A program made the translations under genes and the position numbers. Positions 34,230 to 42,343 of a stretch of 64,000 nucleotides of DNA are shown here, one piece after another. Origin of the DNA: Alphaproteobacteria bacterium (GTDB lineage: Bacteria; Pseudomonadota; Alphaproteobacteria; UBA828); contig JAJEEP010000049.1 of the NCBI GenBank assembly GCA_022820945.1, positions 62,001 through 126,000 on the forward strand, read 5' to 3'. The notes under the pieces were generated by a model. That model saw only the letters and a program-made list of their open reading frames with translations, searched no databases and had not been told where the DNA came from. Each line of letters opens with the position of its first letter. The stretch's first letter is position 1.

Positions 34230-35387
34230 TCACCGGACGCCCAGGCCACGGGCGATGATCGAACGCAGGACCTCGTTGGTGCCGCCGCGAAGCGTGAACG
34301 AGGGCAGCCCCAGCACCGTCGCGCCGAGCGCAGTCTCCAATGACGGCGCGTTGGCGCTTCCCCCCGCGACCGGCTCGACCGGCACCGCGCGGCGCACCGT
34401 CTCCACAACCTCGGCCTCGAAGCGGGTGCCCATGTCCTTGACGATGGCGGCCTCGACCTCCGGCAGTTCCCCCTTCTCCAGCTGGCCGGCGACCGCGAGC
34501 GACATGGCCCGCAGCGCATGGAACTCCGCCGTGAGCCGCCCGATCGCTTCGGCGAGACGGGGCTCGGGCTCAGGCCCGGCCGCCTCGACCAGCGCCGCGA
34601 AGAGATGGAAGGTGCTGAGAATTCGTTCGGGTCCGCTTCGCTCCAGCGCAAGCTCGCCGGTCACCTGACGCCAGCCGTCGCCCTCCTGCCCGATCAGCCG
34701 GTCGGCGGGTATCGTCACATCCTCGAAGACGCATTCGTTGAAGTCGTGCTTGCCGGCGAGGTTGACGATCGGGCTGACCCGCACGCCGTCGGCTTCGAGA
34801 TCGATCAGGAACTGGCTGAGGCCTTCGTGGCGGCTCTCTCCGGCGGGCCCCGTGCGGCAAAGCGCGATCATGTACTGCGAGCGATGCGCGTTGCTGGTCC
34901 ACACCTTGGTGCCATCGATGCGCCAGCCGTCGTCGGTCCGTTCCGCGCGGGTGCGCACCGAGGCGAGATCGGAGCCGGAATCGGGCTCGCTCATGCCGAT
35001 GGCGAAGTAGCATTCGCCGGCCGCGATCCTGGGCAGGATCGTCTGACGCTGCGCCTCGCTGCCGAAGCGCAGCAGCAGCGGGCCGCTCTGCCTGTCCGCC
35101 ACCCAGTGGGCGTAGACGGGCGCGCCGGCCGCCAGCAGCTCCTCGATCACGACGTAGCGCTCAAGCGCCGAGCGCTCGTGCCCGCCGTAGCGCCGGGGCC
35201 AGCACATGCCGATCCAGCCCCGCGCGCCGAGCGAGCGGCTGAAGGCGGCCGACCAGTCCGAGCCGAAGTCGGAATCGGGCCGCCAGCCCAGGGCCTCCTG
35301 CGACCCCGCGAGGAACGCGCGGACCTCGGCGCGGAGCGCGTCGGTGCCCGCCGGCATCGCCGGCGGCGGGAAGTCGAAGCCCGTCAC
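34230..35387 (-). CDS. Acyl-CoA dehydrogenase, long subunit
   Basis: 385 residues with all three domains: GWIGMCWPRRYGGHERSALERYVVIEELLAAGAP, the FAD-binding FAIGMSEPDSGSDLASVRTRAER and WRIDGTKVWTSNAH, and the C-terminal bundle ending TLRGGTNEVLRSIIARGLGVR. Where homotetrameric enzymes have the catalytic Glu in YEGT, this has RGGT, so the base should come from elsewhere, most simply from the short subunit encoded next. First gene of the minus-strand acyl-CoA cluster; its upstream gap contains a dispersed repeat. Confidence 0.9.
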   Translation of the reverse strand: MTGFDFPPPAMPAGTDALRAEVRAFLAGSQEALGWRPDSDFGSDWSAAFSRSLGARGWIGMCWPRRYGGHERSALERYVVIEELLAAGAPVYAHWVADRQSGPLLLRFGSEAQRQTILPRIAAGECYFAIGMSEPDSGSDLASVRTRAERTDDGWRIDGTKVWTSNAHRSQYMIALCRTGPAGESRHEGLSQFLIDLEADGVRVSPIVNLAGKHDFNECVFEDVTIPADRLIGQEGDGWRQVTGELALERSGPERILSTFHLFAALVEAAGPEPEPRLAEAIGRLTAEFHALRAMSLAVAGQLEKGELPEVEAAIVKDMGTRFEAEVVETVRRAVPVEPVAGGSANAPSLETALGATVLGLPSFTLRGGTNEVLRSIIARGLGVR

Positions 35388-35719
35388 GGCGCGCGGCGCC
35401 CTCCTGCGCGGGGCCGGGCTTCTGACCTGCGGCGGGCCCTGTGGGATAGTGCGAACTTAAATTTCATGCGGGACGCGCCGGGATTAGGCGGGATGAGTAT
35501 GATGGGGTGGGATTCCACGGCGCCCAGCCCCGCGCGCGAGATGGCGTCGAGCGAGCCCGCTAATCATGCCGCCGCCGGCGGTGGTCCTACAGCGCGCGCA
35601 AGTCATGGCGCAATCGTGACGCGGCCGGCGCCCACCGTGCACCGCACCATGGCGCCGGTCGCTCGCGCCCACAGTGTCTCGCGCGCTGAACCGTGTTGCA
35701 TTCGAACGAAGCCGCGCGA
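35388..35719. other. Intergenic region holding repeat copy B
   Basis: 332 bp between the acyl-CoA operon start and the end of the hydroxyacid dehydrogenase gene. More than half is the dispersed repeat at 35463-35652. No gene was recognised. Confidence 0.7.
35463..35652 (+). repeat. Dispersed repeat, short copy B
   Basis: In inverted orientation to copy A at 653-812. The left end (35463-35486) and right end (35617-35652) match copy A with 2 and 3 mismatches; similarity continues about 12 bp outside the left end (GCGAACTTAAAT versus GCGAAATTAAG). The right end word GTGCACCGCACCATGG and the following CCGGT..CTCGCG are shared with the copy at 58.7 kb. Confidence 0.65.
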
Positions 35720-36772
35720 TCAGCGGCCGAAGGTCTCGGCGTAGCGCGCGAGCTTGGCCCGCCAACCCGCGCTGTCCAGAATCGCGCGGTTGACGACGGC
35801 AGGCGGCACCTCGCCCCGCTTCAGCGCCTGGCAGGCGACGACGTCGCCGGCGCCGAGTCCGGCGAAACACTGGTCGGTCCAGGCCAGCGCGTGGGGCGAG
35901 AGCACCACGTTGTCGAGCTTGAGGATGGGGTCGTCCGGGTCCGGCGGCTCCGGGTCCAGCACGTCGAGGCCGGCGCCGGCGATCCGCCCTTCCTGCAGCG
36001 CTACGGTGAGCGCCTTCTGATCCACCGTACCGCCGCGCGAGGTGTTCACGAGGTAGGCCGTGGGCTTCATCAGGCCGATCAGGCGCTCGTCGACGATGTG
36101 GTGGGTCTCGTCGCTGAGCGGGCAGTTCACCGTCAGGATGTCCGCCTCCTGACAAACCGTGTCGAGGTCCACCATCTTGACGCCCAGCTCCTCCGCCACC
36201 GCCGGGTCGGCATACGGGTCGCAGGCCATGAAGTTCATGTCGAAGGGAGCGGCCATGCGAAACATCTCGGCCCCGATGTTGCCGATGCCGACCGAGCCCA
36301 GCGTCTTCCCGACGAGGCCCACCCCCATGTACCCGCTTCTCTTGGCGAAGCCGGCCGGGCCTTCGACGGTCAGTTGGTGCTTGATCAGGAGCTTGCCGGT
36401 GACCGCGAGGATCAGCGCGATGATGGCGACCGCCACCGGCCGGCGCACACCGTCCGGCGTGATGACCAGGCAGATGTCGTTGTCGGTGCAGGCCTGCACG
36501 TCCACGCTGTCGTAGCCGACGCCGAAGCGCGCGACCATGGCGAGGCGGCCGTCCGCGGGCACGCTGGAGCGCTCGAAGCGCTGCGCCAGCAGGATCAGCG
36601 CGTCGTGGCCTTCGAGCTCTGCCGGGTCCACCGGCCCGTCGGAGTTCTTCAGGTAGCGCCACTCGATGTCCGGATCGTCGTCGAGCGGCCCGCGGTCGAA
36701 CATCGGGAAGAGCGGCTCGCCCTCCGGCGTGAGATAGTCCGCGCTCAGCGCGATTCTGAATTTGTCTGCCAT
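35720..36772 (-). CDS. D-isomer-specific 2-hydroxyacid dehydrogenase (NAD-dependent)
   Basis: 350 residues. Rossmann motif VGIGNIGAE, substrate-binding VARFGVGYDSVDV, and the catalytic set Arg in VNTSRGGTVDQKAL, Glu in DVLDPEPPDP and His in VVLSPHALAWTD. Probable activity is reduction of hydroxypyruvate or glyoxylate, or oxidation of a D-2-hydroxyacid. Last gene of the LacI-side sugar-acid cluster, 16 bp after the aldolase gene; an enzyme working on the aldolase product is plausible. Confidence 0.88.
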   Translation of the reverse strand: MADKFRIALSADYLTPEGEPLFPMFDRGPLDDDPDIEWRYLKNSDGPVDPAELEGHDALILLAQRFERSSVPADGRLAMVARFGVGYDSVDVQACTDNDICLVITPDGVRRPVAVAIIALILAVTGKLLIKHQLTVEGPAGFAKRSGYMGVGLVGKTLGSVGIGNIGAEMFRMAAPFDMNFMACDPYADPAVAEELGVKMVDLDTVCQEADILTVNCPLSDETHHIVDERLIGLMKPTAYLVNTSRGGTVDQKALTVALQEGRIAGAGLDVLDPEPPDPDDPILKLDNVVLSPHALAWTDQCFAGLGAGDVVACQALKRGEVPPAVVNRAILDSAGWRAKLARYAETFGR

Positions 36773-36788
36773 AAGTTGTCGATCTCCA

Positions 36789-37589
36789 TTATCTCTTCGG
36801 CCGCCGCCGGCCGCGCTTGCACTGGGCGCGCAGCCCCTCCGCACCCTCGCGCATGGCCTGCTGCAGCAGCCAGACATCGCCCGAATAGCAGATGAAGTCG
36901 AAGCCTTCCTTGAACAGCGCCACGCCGACATCGACGTTCGGCACCAGCCGGCCCAGCGACTTGTTGTGCTTCTTCGCCGCCCGCACCACGCGCGCCACCG
37001 CCGCGATGAAGTCGGGATGGTCGAACTGACCGGCAATGCCCATGGAGACCGAGAGGTCGAAGTGGCCGATCCAGAGCACGTCGACGTCCTCGATTGCCGC
37101 GATGTCGTCGACGTTCTCGACTCCCTCGGCGGTCTCGATCAGGGCGACGAAGGTGCAGCGCCGGTTGGCGTCCCGCAGCTTCTTCTTCGTGTCCCCCGGC
37201 TCGTAGCGGTCGTGGGCGATCTGCAGCGCGACGCCGCGCTCGCCGTCCGGCGCGTACTTGACGTAGCTCAGCAGCTCCCGCGCCGCCTTCGCCGAGCCCA
37301 CCATGGGCAGCATGATGCCCTCGGCCCCCATGTCCATGGCGCGCGCCGCGTGGTGGTACTCGCGGGACGGCACCCGCACGATCGCCGGCATGTCGCCCGC
37401 CTGCATGTAGCGCAGCATCTGCTTTATCGTGTCGAAGCCGAAGCCGGAATGCTCCATGTCGAGCAGCACGTACTCGCAGCCGGCGGCCTTCAGGATCTGG
37501 GCGATCCCCGGCGTGTTGAACTCGACCAGGAAGGTGCCGACCTTGAGCCGGCCGTGGCGGGACATCTCCTTGAGGGCGTGTTCTGCCAT
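36789..37589 (-). CDS. HpcH/HpaI family class II aldolase
   Basis: 266 residues, a TIM barrel of the citrate lyase beta/HpaI superfamily. GTFLVEFNTPGIAQILKAAGCEYVLLDMEHSGF carries the His of the active site; the metal-binding Glu and Asp are in VALIETAEGVENVDDIAAIEDVDVLWIGHFDLS. Such aldolases make or split pyruvate-derived 2-oxo-4-hydroxy acids, or act on branched variants. It is located between the lactonase-like gene and the hydroxyacid dehydrogenase gene, in the same direction. Confidence 0.87.
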   Translation of the reverse strand: MAEHALKEMSRHGRLKVGTFLVEFNTPGIAQILKAAGCEYVLLDMEHSGFGFDTIKQMLRYMQAGDMPAIVRVPSREYHHAARAMDMGAEGIMLPMVGSAKAARELLSYVKYAPDGERGVALQIAHDRYEPGDTKKKLRDANRRCTFVALIETAEGVENVDDIAAIEDVDVLWIGHFDLSVSMGIAGQFDHPDFIAAVARVVRAAKKHNKSLGRLVPNVDVGVALFKEGFDFICYSGDVWLLQQAMREGAEGLRAQCKRGRRRPKR

Positions 37590-37629
37590 GTGCTGTAACC
37601 CTTTTCGCTCCGTCGGAATGCTCTTCTTG

Positions 37630-39609
37630 CTAGGCGGCGAGCGCGATACGCGAGACCGCGAACGGCGCCAGTTCGAGGCGGCTCGGGTCGCCGGGCCGGC
37701 CGGCCGCTGCGGCGAAGCCCGCAGGGTCGGTTACCGCGTCCACGAAGTTGCTCGAATCCAGCCGGCCGATGGATGCCGCCCCGCCCGAGAGGCCCGAGAC
37801 CGTCACCGTCTGTTGCTCCGGGGTGAGATTGGCGAGCCAGAGCAGGGTGCCGCCCGCGGTCTCGTAGGCGAGCCCCAGCACCTGCGTGGCATCGCTGCTG
37901 GTCACCGTGCGCACCGCCGCCCCCTTCGCCGCCGCCAGCGCCGCCACGATGTGGTAGAGCGGCGGCACCGCTGGCCCGTCGAGGTCGTCGAACCAAGGCT
38001 GCGGGTGCTCGGTCCTGCGATAGACCATGCCGAGCGCGCCGGAGGGCTGGCCGAGCGCCAGCGCCTCCAGGCCGAGCGGCGCCACCCGCCCGGCATAGCC
38101 GAGCGTGAAGGCCGCGCCGAGCAGGGCGCGGTGGCGCGGGTCCTGGCGGTTGAAGGAATAGCGCCCGTTGTCGCCGTTCTGGTGAACGTCCGGCCCGTAG
38201 GGGTTGAAGCGCATGCCGATGGCGCTCGGCGCGATGCGATAGGGCTTGCCGCCGGCCAGCGCCTTGGTCGAGGCCACGATATCCGGCAGCGTCTGCAGCG
38301 TCTCGATCACCGAGCGGTCGTCCGGCTCGTGCACCACGGCGCAGGTGGCATGCGTGAGGAAGTCGAACAGGTCGGGCGTGGCGACGTTACGATTAAGCTC
38401 GGTGAAGTTGGTGAAGACGCCGCCGCCCAGCCGCACGCCCGGGAAGGCCGCGCGCGCCGCGGCGTAGACCTCGTCGAAGTCGGGGATGCCGAGGGCCGGA
38501 ATCTTCTCCAGCGTGAACTTCAGGAGCCGCGCCTGCTCGGGCACGATGGCGTCGGGCTTGAGCCCGGCACGCGCGGCGATCTCCGCCGCCGCCGCGAACT
38601 CGTCCAGCACCGGCCCCTCGCAGGGCACCGTGATCTCCAGCACGACCTCGGCGTCGAGGGCCTCGGCCAGGCTCCGGCCGGCGGCAAGCGCCTCCGCCGC
38701 GTGCGCATCGCGCGGGTCGCACTCGCAGACGATGTGGCCCGGATCGAGCGCCTTGAGCAGGTCGAGCCCGTGATCGAGGTGGTCGCGCTCCCGGTTGGCG
38801 ACGCCGAGCCCGATCTCCGGCATGTGCGTCCCGGTCGCGCCGCCGAGAGCGATCTCCACCGCCCCGTCGTCGCCCGCCCCGGTCGCCACCGCCGCCGAGC
38901 CCCCCTCGATGGTGAGCGTCGCGACTTGCCGCAACGTCTCGCCCGCAGCCAGCGTGTAGGGGAAGGGCAGCGCGAGCGGGCGGTAGTAGGTCTTGTAGGA
39001 GGCATCGGTCCAGTTGCGCTGGTCCTCCGTCTCCCACGGGTCGGCGCCTTCGAAAGCGCAGGTGAGCCAGACCCCCGGCGAGACCCGGTGGCGCATGGCT
39101 GCAATGTCGTAGAAGGGCTGAAACGGGCTGATCAGGCCGGGGAAGCTGGTCTCCTCCGCTGCGCCGTCGCTGTGGGTGATGAAGCAGGCCTCACCCGCCA
39201 CGCCCTCGACCGGATGCAGCACGACGAAGCCGGTGCGACTGGTTCTGAACTCGGTTTCGGGCTCGAACTCGACCGTGAAGACCAGGCTCCGCTCGCTCTC
39301 CGCCACGATGTCGGCGCGGTAGGTGAGCACCCCGTCAGGGGAGTCGATGCGCCCATCGTAGCCCACGCGAAAGCCGCCTTCCGTCTCCTTGATCTCCAGG
39401 TTGGCGATCTCCGGCGCGTAGGTCTCCCAGCCGCCGCCGCGCACGACGAAGGCGAGGCCGCGCAGCGCCTCCGTGCCGCCGTAGCGGATCCAGCGCAGCT
39501 TGCCGACCTCGAGCTCGGCCGTAAGCGCGCCGGCGGTGATGGTCCGCGCTTCCGGCGCCTCCTGCTCGGTGCCGTAGAGCGTGAGCGCCTCGCTCGGTGC
39601 CGTCGTCAT
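37630..39609 (-). CDS. D-apionate lactonase-like protein
   Basis: 659 residues. The N-terminal half is a beta-rich domain (GKLRWIRYGGTEALRGLAFVVR, FVVLHPVEGVAGEACFITHSDG, FPGLISPFQPFYDIAAMRH, WETEDQRNWTDASYKTYYRPLALPFPY), the C-terminal half a TIM-barrel-like part with a small closing beta domain. The EDQRNWTDASYKTY..RPLALP signature is, from memory, that of ApnL, which opens D-apionolactone in D-apiose breakdown. Neighbouring Gfo/Idh/MocA dehydrogenase is the type of enzyme that would supply such a lactone. I am fairly sure of the family, less so of the exact substrate. Confidence 0.6.
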   Translation of the reverse strand: MTTAPSEALTLYGTEQEAPEARTITAGALTAELEVGKLRWIRYGGTEALRGLAFVVRGGGWETYAPEIANLEIKETEGGFRVGYDGRIDSPDGVLTYRADIVAESERSLVFTVEFEPETEFRTSRTGFVVLHPVEGVAGEACFITHSDGAAEETSFPGLISPFQPFYDIAAMRHRVSPGVWLTCAFEGADPWETEDQRNWTDASYKTYYRPLALPFPYTLAAGETLRQVATLTIEGGSAAVATGAGDDGAVEIALGGATGTHMPEIGLGVANRERDHLDHGLDLLKALDPGHIVCECDPRDAHAAEALAAGRSLAEALDAEVVLEITVPCEGPVLDEFAAAAEIAARAGLKPDAIVPEQARLLKFTLEKIPALGIPDFDEVYAAARAAFPGVRLGGGVFTNFTELNRNVATPDLFDFLTHATCAVVHEPDDRSVIETLQTLPDIVASTKALAGGKPYRIAPSAIGMRFNPYGPDVHQNGDNGRYSFNRQDPRHRALLGAAFTLGYAGRVAPLGLEALALGQPSGALGMVYRRTEHPQPWFDDLDGPAVPPLYHIVAALAAAKGAAVRTVTSSDATQVLGLAYETAGGTLLWLANLTPEQQTVTVSGLSGGAASIGRLDSSNFVDAVTDPAGFAAAAGRPGDPSRLELAPFAVSRIALAA

Positions 39610-39700
39610 CTCCCCTTCCCTTACCCGGTCCGTTCCGGCCTGTTATAGCAGCGACTGCACCCTCGCGCTGCCGCAGGCTGCGACCTGCAGCATCGCACGC

Positions 39701-40711
39701 TCAGGCGCCGACCTCCTCCCACCGACCGCTCTCGCCCGAGCGCGCCAGCGCATCCAGCGCCCGCATCATCTTGACCGACTCCTCCAGCGGAAACGCCGGC
39801 GGCGCCTCGCCCCGCACTGCGGCGCAGAACGCCTCGGCCTGCGGCACGTACTGGTTGACCCGCTCCAAGGTCTCGACCTCCTCGTTGAGGGGCTCCCAGA
39901 TCTGGCGCGGGCCGAGGATCGAGATGCGCGCTTCGCGGGTCGGCGACTGGGCGAAGGGATCGGGCAGCTCGATCCGCCCCTCGGTGCCGTGGATCGCCAT
40001 ATGCTGATGGACTGCGGAGAGCGTGCCGCAGGTGAAGCTCAGAATGCCGTTCGGGAACTGCAGCGTCGCACTGGCCAGCACGTCCGTCCCCCATTCGGGA
40101 TGCCGCTCCATCGCGGCGAAGGCGCGGATCGGATCGGCCTCGAACACGTAGCGCGCGGTCAGCAACGGGTAGACGCCGATGTCGAGCAGTCCACCGCCGC
40201 CCATCTCCAGCTTGTTGCGGATGTTTCCGGGGTCGTCCAGCCAGTAGCTGACCCAGCCCTGGATCGCCCGTACGGGCCCGATGCGGCCCGCGCGCACCAG
40301 CTCCCGCACCCGCTTCCATTGCGGATGATGGGTGACGACGTAGGCCTCCTGAATCTGCACGCCGGTCTCGTCGCGCACGGCGATCAGCTGCGCGGCCTCG
40401 TCGGCGTCGAGCGCGATGGGCTTCTCGCAGAGCACGTGCTTGCCGGCGTGCGCCGCCTTCGCCGACCACGGCACGTGGAGGTGGTTGGGAAGCGGGTTGA
40501 AGACCACGTCGATAGCGGGATCGGCCAGCATGGATTCGTAGTCGCCATAGGCTTGGGCCAGGCCAAAGCGCTCGGCCACCGCCTCGGCCTTGGCCACCTC
40601 GCGGCTCGCGATGCCGTGGACGCGGAGGCCCTTGGTCTCAAGCAGCGCCGGAATCATGTGCTCGATGGCGAAGAACGAGGCCCCGAGCACGCCCCAGGAA
40701 AGTTCCTTCAT
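39701..40711 (-). CDS. Gfo/Idh/MocA family sugar dehydrogenase
   Basis: 336 residues. N-terminal Rossmann domain (WGVLGASFFAIEHMIPAL, then FNPLPNHLHVPWSAKAAHAGKHVLCEKPIALD with the catalytic-loop EKP) and a C-terminal alpha/beta domain with GGGGLLDIGVYPLLTARYVF that includes the Asp and substrate residues. Enzymes of this type oxidise sugars to lactones; the D-apiose dehydrogenase belongs here. Together with the lactonase-like gene downstream (91 bp apart) it makes a sugar to sugar-acid pair. ATG at 40709-40711 is preceded by GGGGAG. Confidence 0.85.
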   Translation of the reverse strand: MKELSWGVLGASFFAIEHMIPALLETKGLRVHGIASREVAKAEAVAERFGLAQAYGDYESMLADPAIDVVFNPLPNHLHVPWSAKAAHAGKHVLCEKPIALDADEAAQLIAVRDETGVQIQEAYVVTHHPQWKRVRELVRAGRIGPVRAIQGWVSYWLDDPGNIRNKLEMGGGGLLDIGVYPLLTARYVFEADPIRAFAAMERHPEWGTDVLASATLQFPNGILSFTCGTLSAVHQHMAIHGTEGRIELPDPFAQSPTREARISILGPRQIWEPLNEEVETLERVNQYVPQAEAFCAAVRGEAPPAFPLEESVKMMRALDALARSGESGRWEEVGA

Positions 40712-40840
40712 CTCCCCTACTCCCCGCCCCGGAAGAGCGCCGCCATCCTGCGGGAAGCCCATTCCAGGCTCAAGGGAGAGGACCCATCGTAACGCCAGAA
40801 TTCGAACTGCCGCACCGAAGGGCGCGCGGCAATCTGCGCG

Positions 40841-41863
40841 TCAAGCCTCCGGCGTCACCGAGACGCTGCAGGTTCCCCTGACGATCAACTCGGTTCCCAG
40901 CACGATGCGCTGGGGCGGCGCGTCGGGAGTTTCGATTCGCTCGACCAGCGCTGCCGCAGCCCGCCGGCCCATCTCGTCGCGCGAGACCCGCGTAACACTG
41001 AGCGGCGGGTTGAGAAGACTCGCTTCCTCAACGTCTTCGTGGCCGATCAGCGCGAAGTTCTTGCCTGGGAACAGGCCCTCCTTCGTCAGGCCATGGAAGA
41101 GCCCGAGGGCGATGGAATCGTTGTAGGAGATCGCAGCCGTTGGACGGGGATCGAGCCCCGCTATCCATTGGGCCGCCCGAAATCCTTCAACTCTCGTCGC
41201 CAGCGAAGGCCTGACCAGCGTGTCGTCGAAATCAACCGATCGGGTCTGCAAAGCCGCTCGATAACCCCGCAGAAGCACGTTGAACGGGGGTGTGCTCGGA
41301 TCGCCGCCTACGACGGCGATTCGGCGATGACCCAGACCGAGAAGACGCTCCGTCGCAAGCCTGCCGGCTCCGTGGTCATCGTTGATGACGTAGTCGAACG
41401 CCGTGTCCGTAAAGGCCCGGGACACGAACACGAGCGGCGGTACCGGGATATTCTCCGAGGAGAAGTGCTCCGGCGTGGAGCCGATGGCCGGGCACACGAT
41501 GATGCCATCGGCGTTGTACTCCGCCATGATCCTCAGGAAGTCAGCCTGTCGCTTGCAGGACTCGTCGGTGTTGCACAGAAAGACGGTGCGCCCGGTTTGC
41601 GCCAGCGCGTCTTCCAGCGATGCGAGCAGGGCGCTGAAGAACGGGTCGGAGACGTTGTTGAGGATGACGCCGACGGTGTGGGTGCGGGACGTGCGCAGGC
41701 TGGCAGCGCTGCGACCGTAGATGTATCCGGATTCCTCCAGGGCCGCCCTGACCCGCTCCTGCGTGCGCTGCGAAATCCTCTCGTTGCCCCGCATCGCGAG
41801 CGACACGGTGGCCGTGGACACGCCCAGCTTGTCGGCGATGTGACGGAGGGTCGGTCGGGTCAC
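40841..41863 (-). CDS. LacI family transcriptional regulator
   Basis: 340 residues. An N-terminal helix-turn-helix and hinge helix (PTLRHIADKLGVSTATVSLAMRGNERISQRTQERVRAALEESGY) precedes a periplasmic-binding-protein-like sensor domain (VGVILNNVSDPFFSALLASLEDALAQTGRTVFLCNTD). It probably represses the sugar-acid genes downstream in the same direction and releases DNA on binding a sugar or sugar acid. The GTG at 41861-41863 is chosen because the DNA-binding domain begins at once; an upstream GTG at 41918-41920 in frame would add 19 residues. Confidence 0.88.
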   Translation of the reverse strand: MTRPTLRHIADKLGVSTATVSLAMRGNERISQRTQERVRAALEESGYIYGRSAASLRTSRTHTVGVILNNVSDPFFSALLASLEDALAQTGRTVFLCNTDESCKRQADFLRIMAEYNADGIIVCPAIGSTPEHFSSENIPVPPLVFVSRAFTDTAFDYVINDDHGAGRLATERLLGLGHRRIAVVGGDPSTPPFNVLLRGYRAALQTRSVDFDDTLVRPSLATRVEGFRAAQWIAGLDPRPTAAISYNDSIALGLFHGLTKEGLFPGKNFALIGHEDVEEASLLNPPLSVTRVSRDEMGRRAAAALVERIETPDAPPQRIVLGTELIVRGTCSVSVTPEA

Positions 41864-42343
41864 GCGCGTCGACTCTTGGTTGGGCGGCGGTCGCCTCTCT
41901 CCGTTCGCGCCTCGGGGCACGACGATGCGCTGCCGCAGGCCGGCGCACGCCGGTCAGTGCGCCGGGCAACCCCTCCGCACGCGATGACTGCCGGCGTCGC
42001 CTGAATGTCGACGTCGGAATCCGGGGTATTCATGGCCGCGGGCTCGACCGAAGAGACGTTACGCACCCCATTTGGCATAACCTATTGATCATGGCCATAA
42101 GGATTTTCTTATTTGTGGAGACAATATGCGTTATCAGCCTTATCGGCAACCGGCCGCATCTTGCTCCATTGCCTACCCGTCTGCTCGGCTCGCGAGTCTG
42201 ACGCCGATGATCGTGGAAAGCGTTTATTCTCGTCAACTTTGTGGAGATGAACGACGACGCCAAGTCCGCTCTCCGTCTTCTCCCTTGGGGGTAGCAAGGG
42301 CCGGGTTGAGGTGGGGGCTGTCAAATCTTGTTCGGGAAACAGT
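41864..42343. other. A+T-rich intergenic region upstream of lacI-type gene
   Basis: 480 bp between the LacI-type gene and the NAD-kinase-like gene (both minus strand). The part 42060-42260 is much richer in A+T than the flanks and includes an ATAAG/CTTAT inverted pair around 42100. No gene recognised; a 77-codon minus frame (42030-42263) has no family features. Confidence 0.6.
42215..42228. promoter_or_regulatory. Possible LacI-type operator
   Basis: GGAAAGCGTTTATT fits the family pattern TGnAAnCGnTTnCA at 7 of 10 defined positions, centred on the CG. It lies about 350 bp upstream of the regulator start, so autoregulation is only a possibility. Confidence 0.25.
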
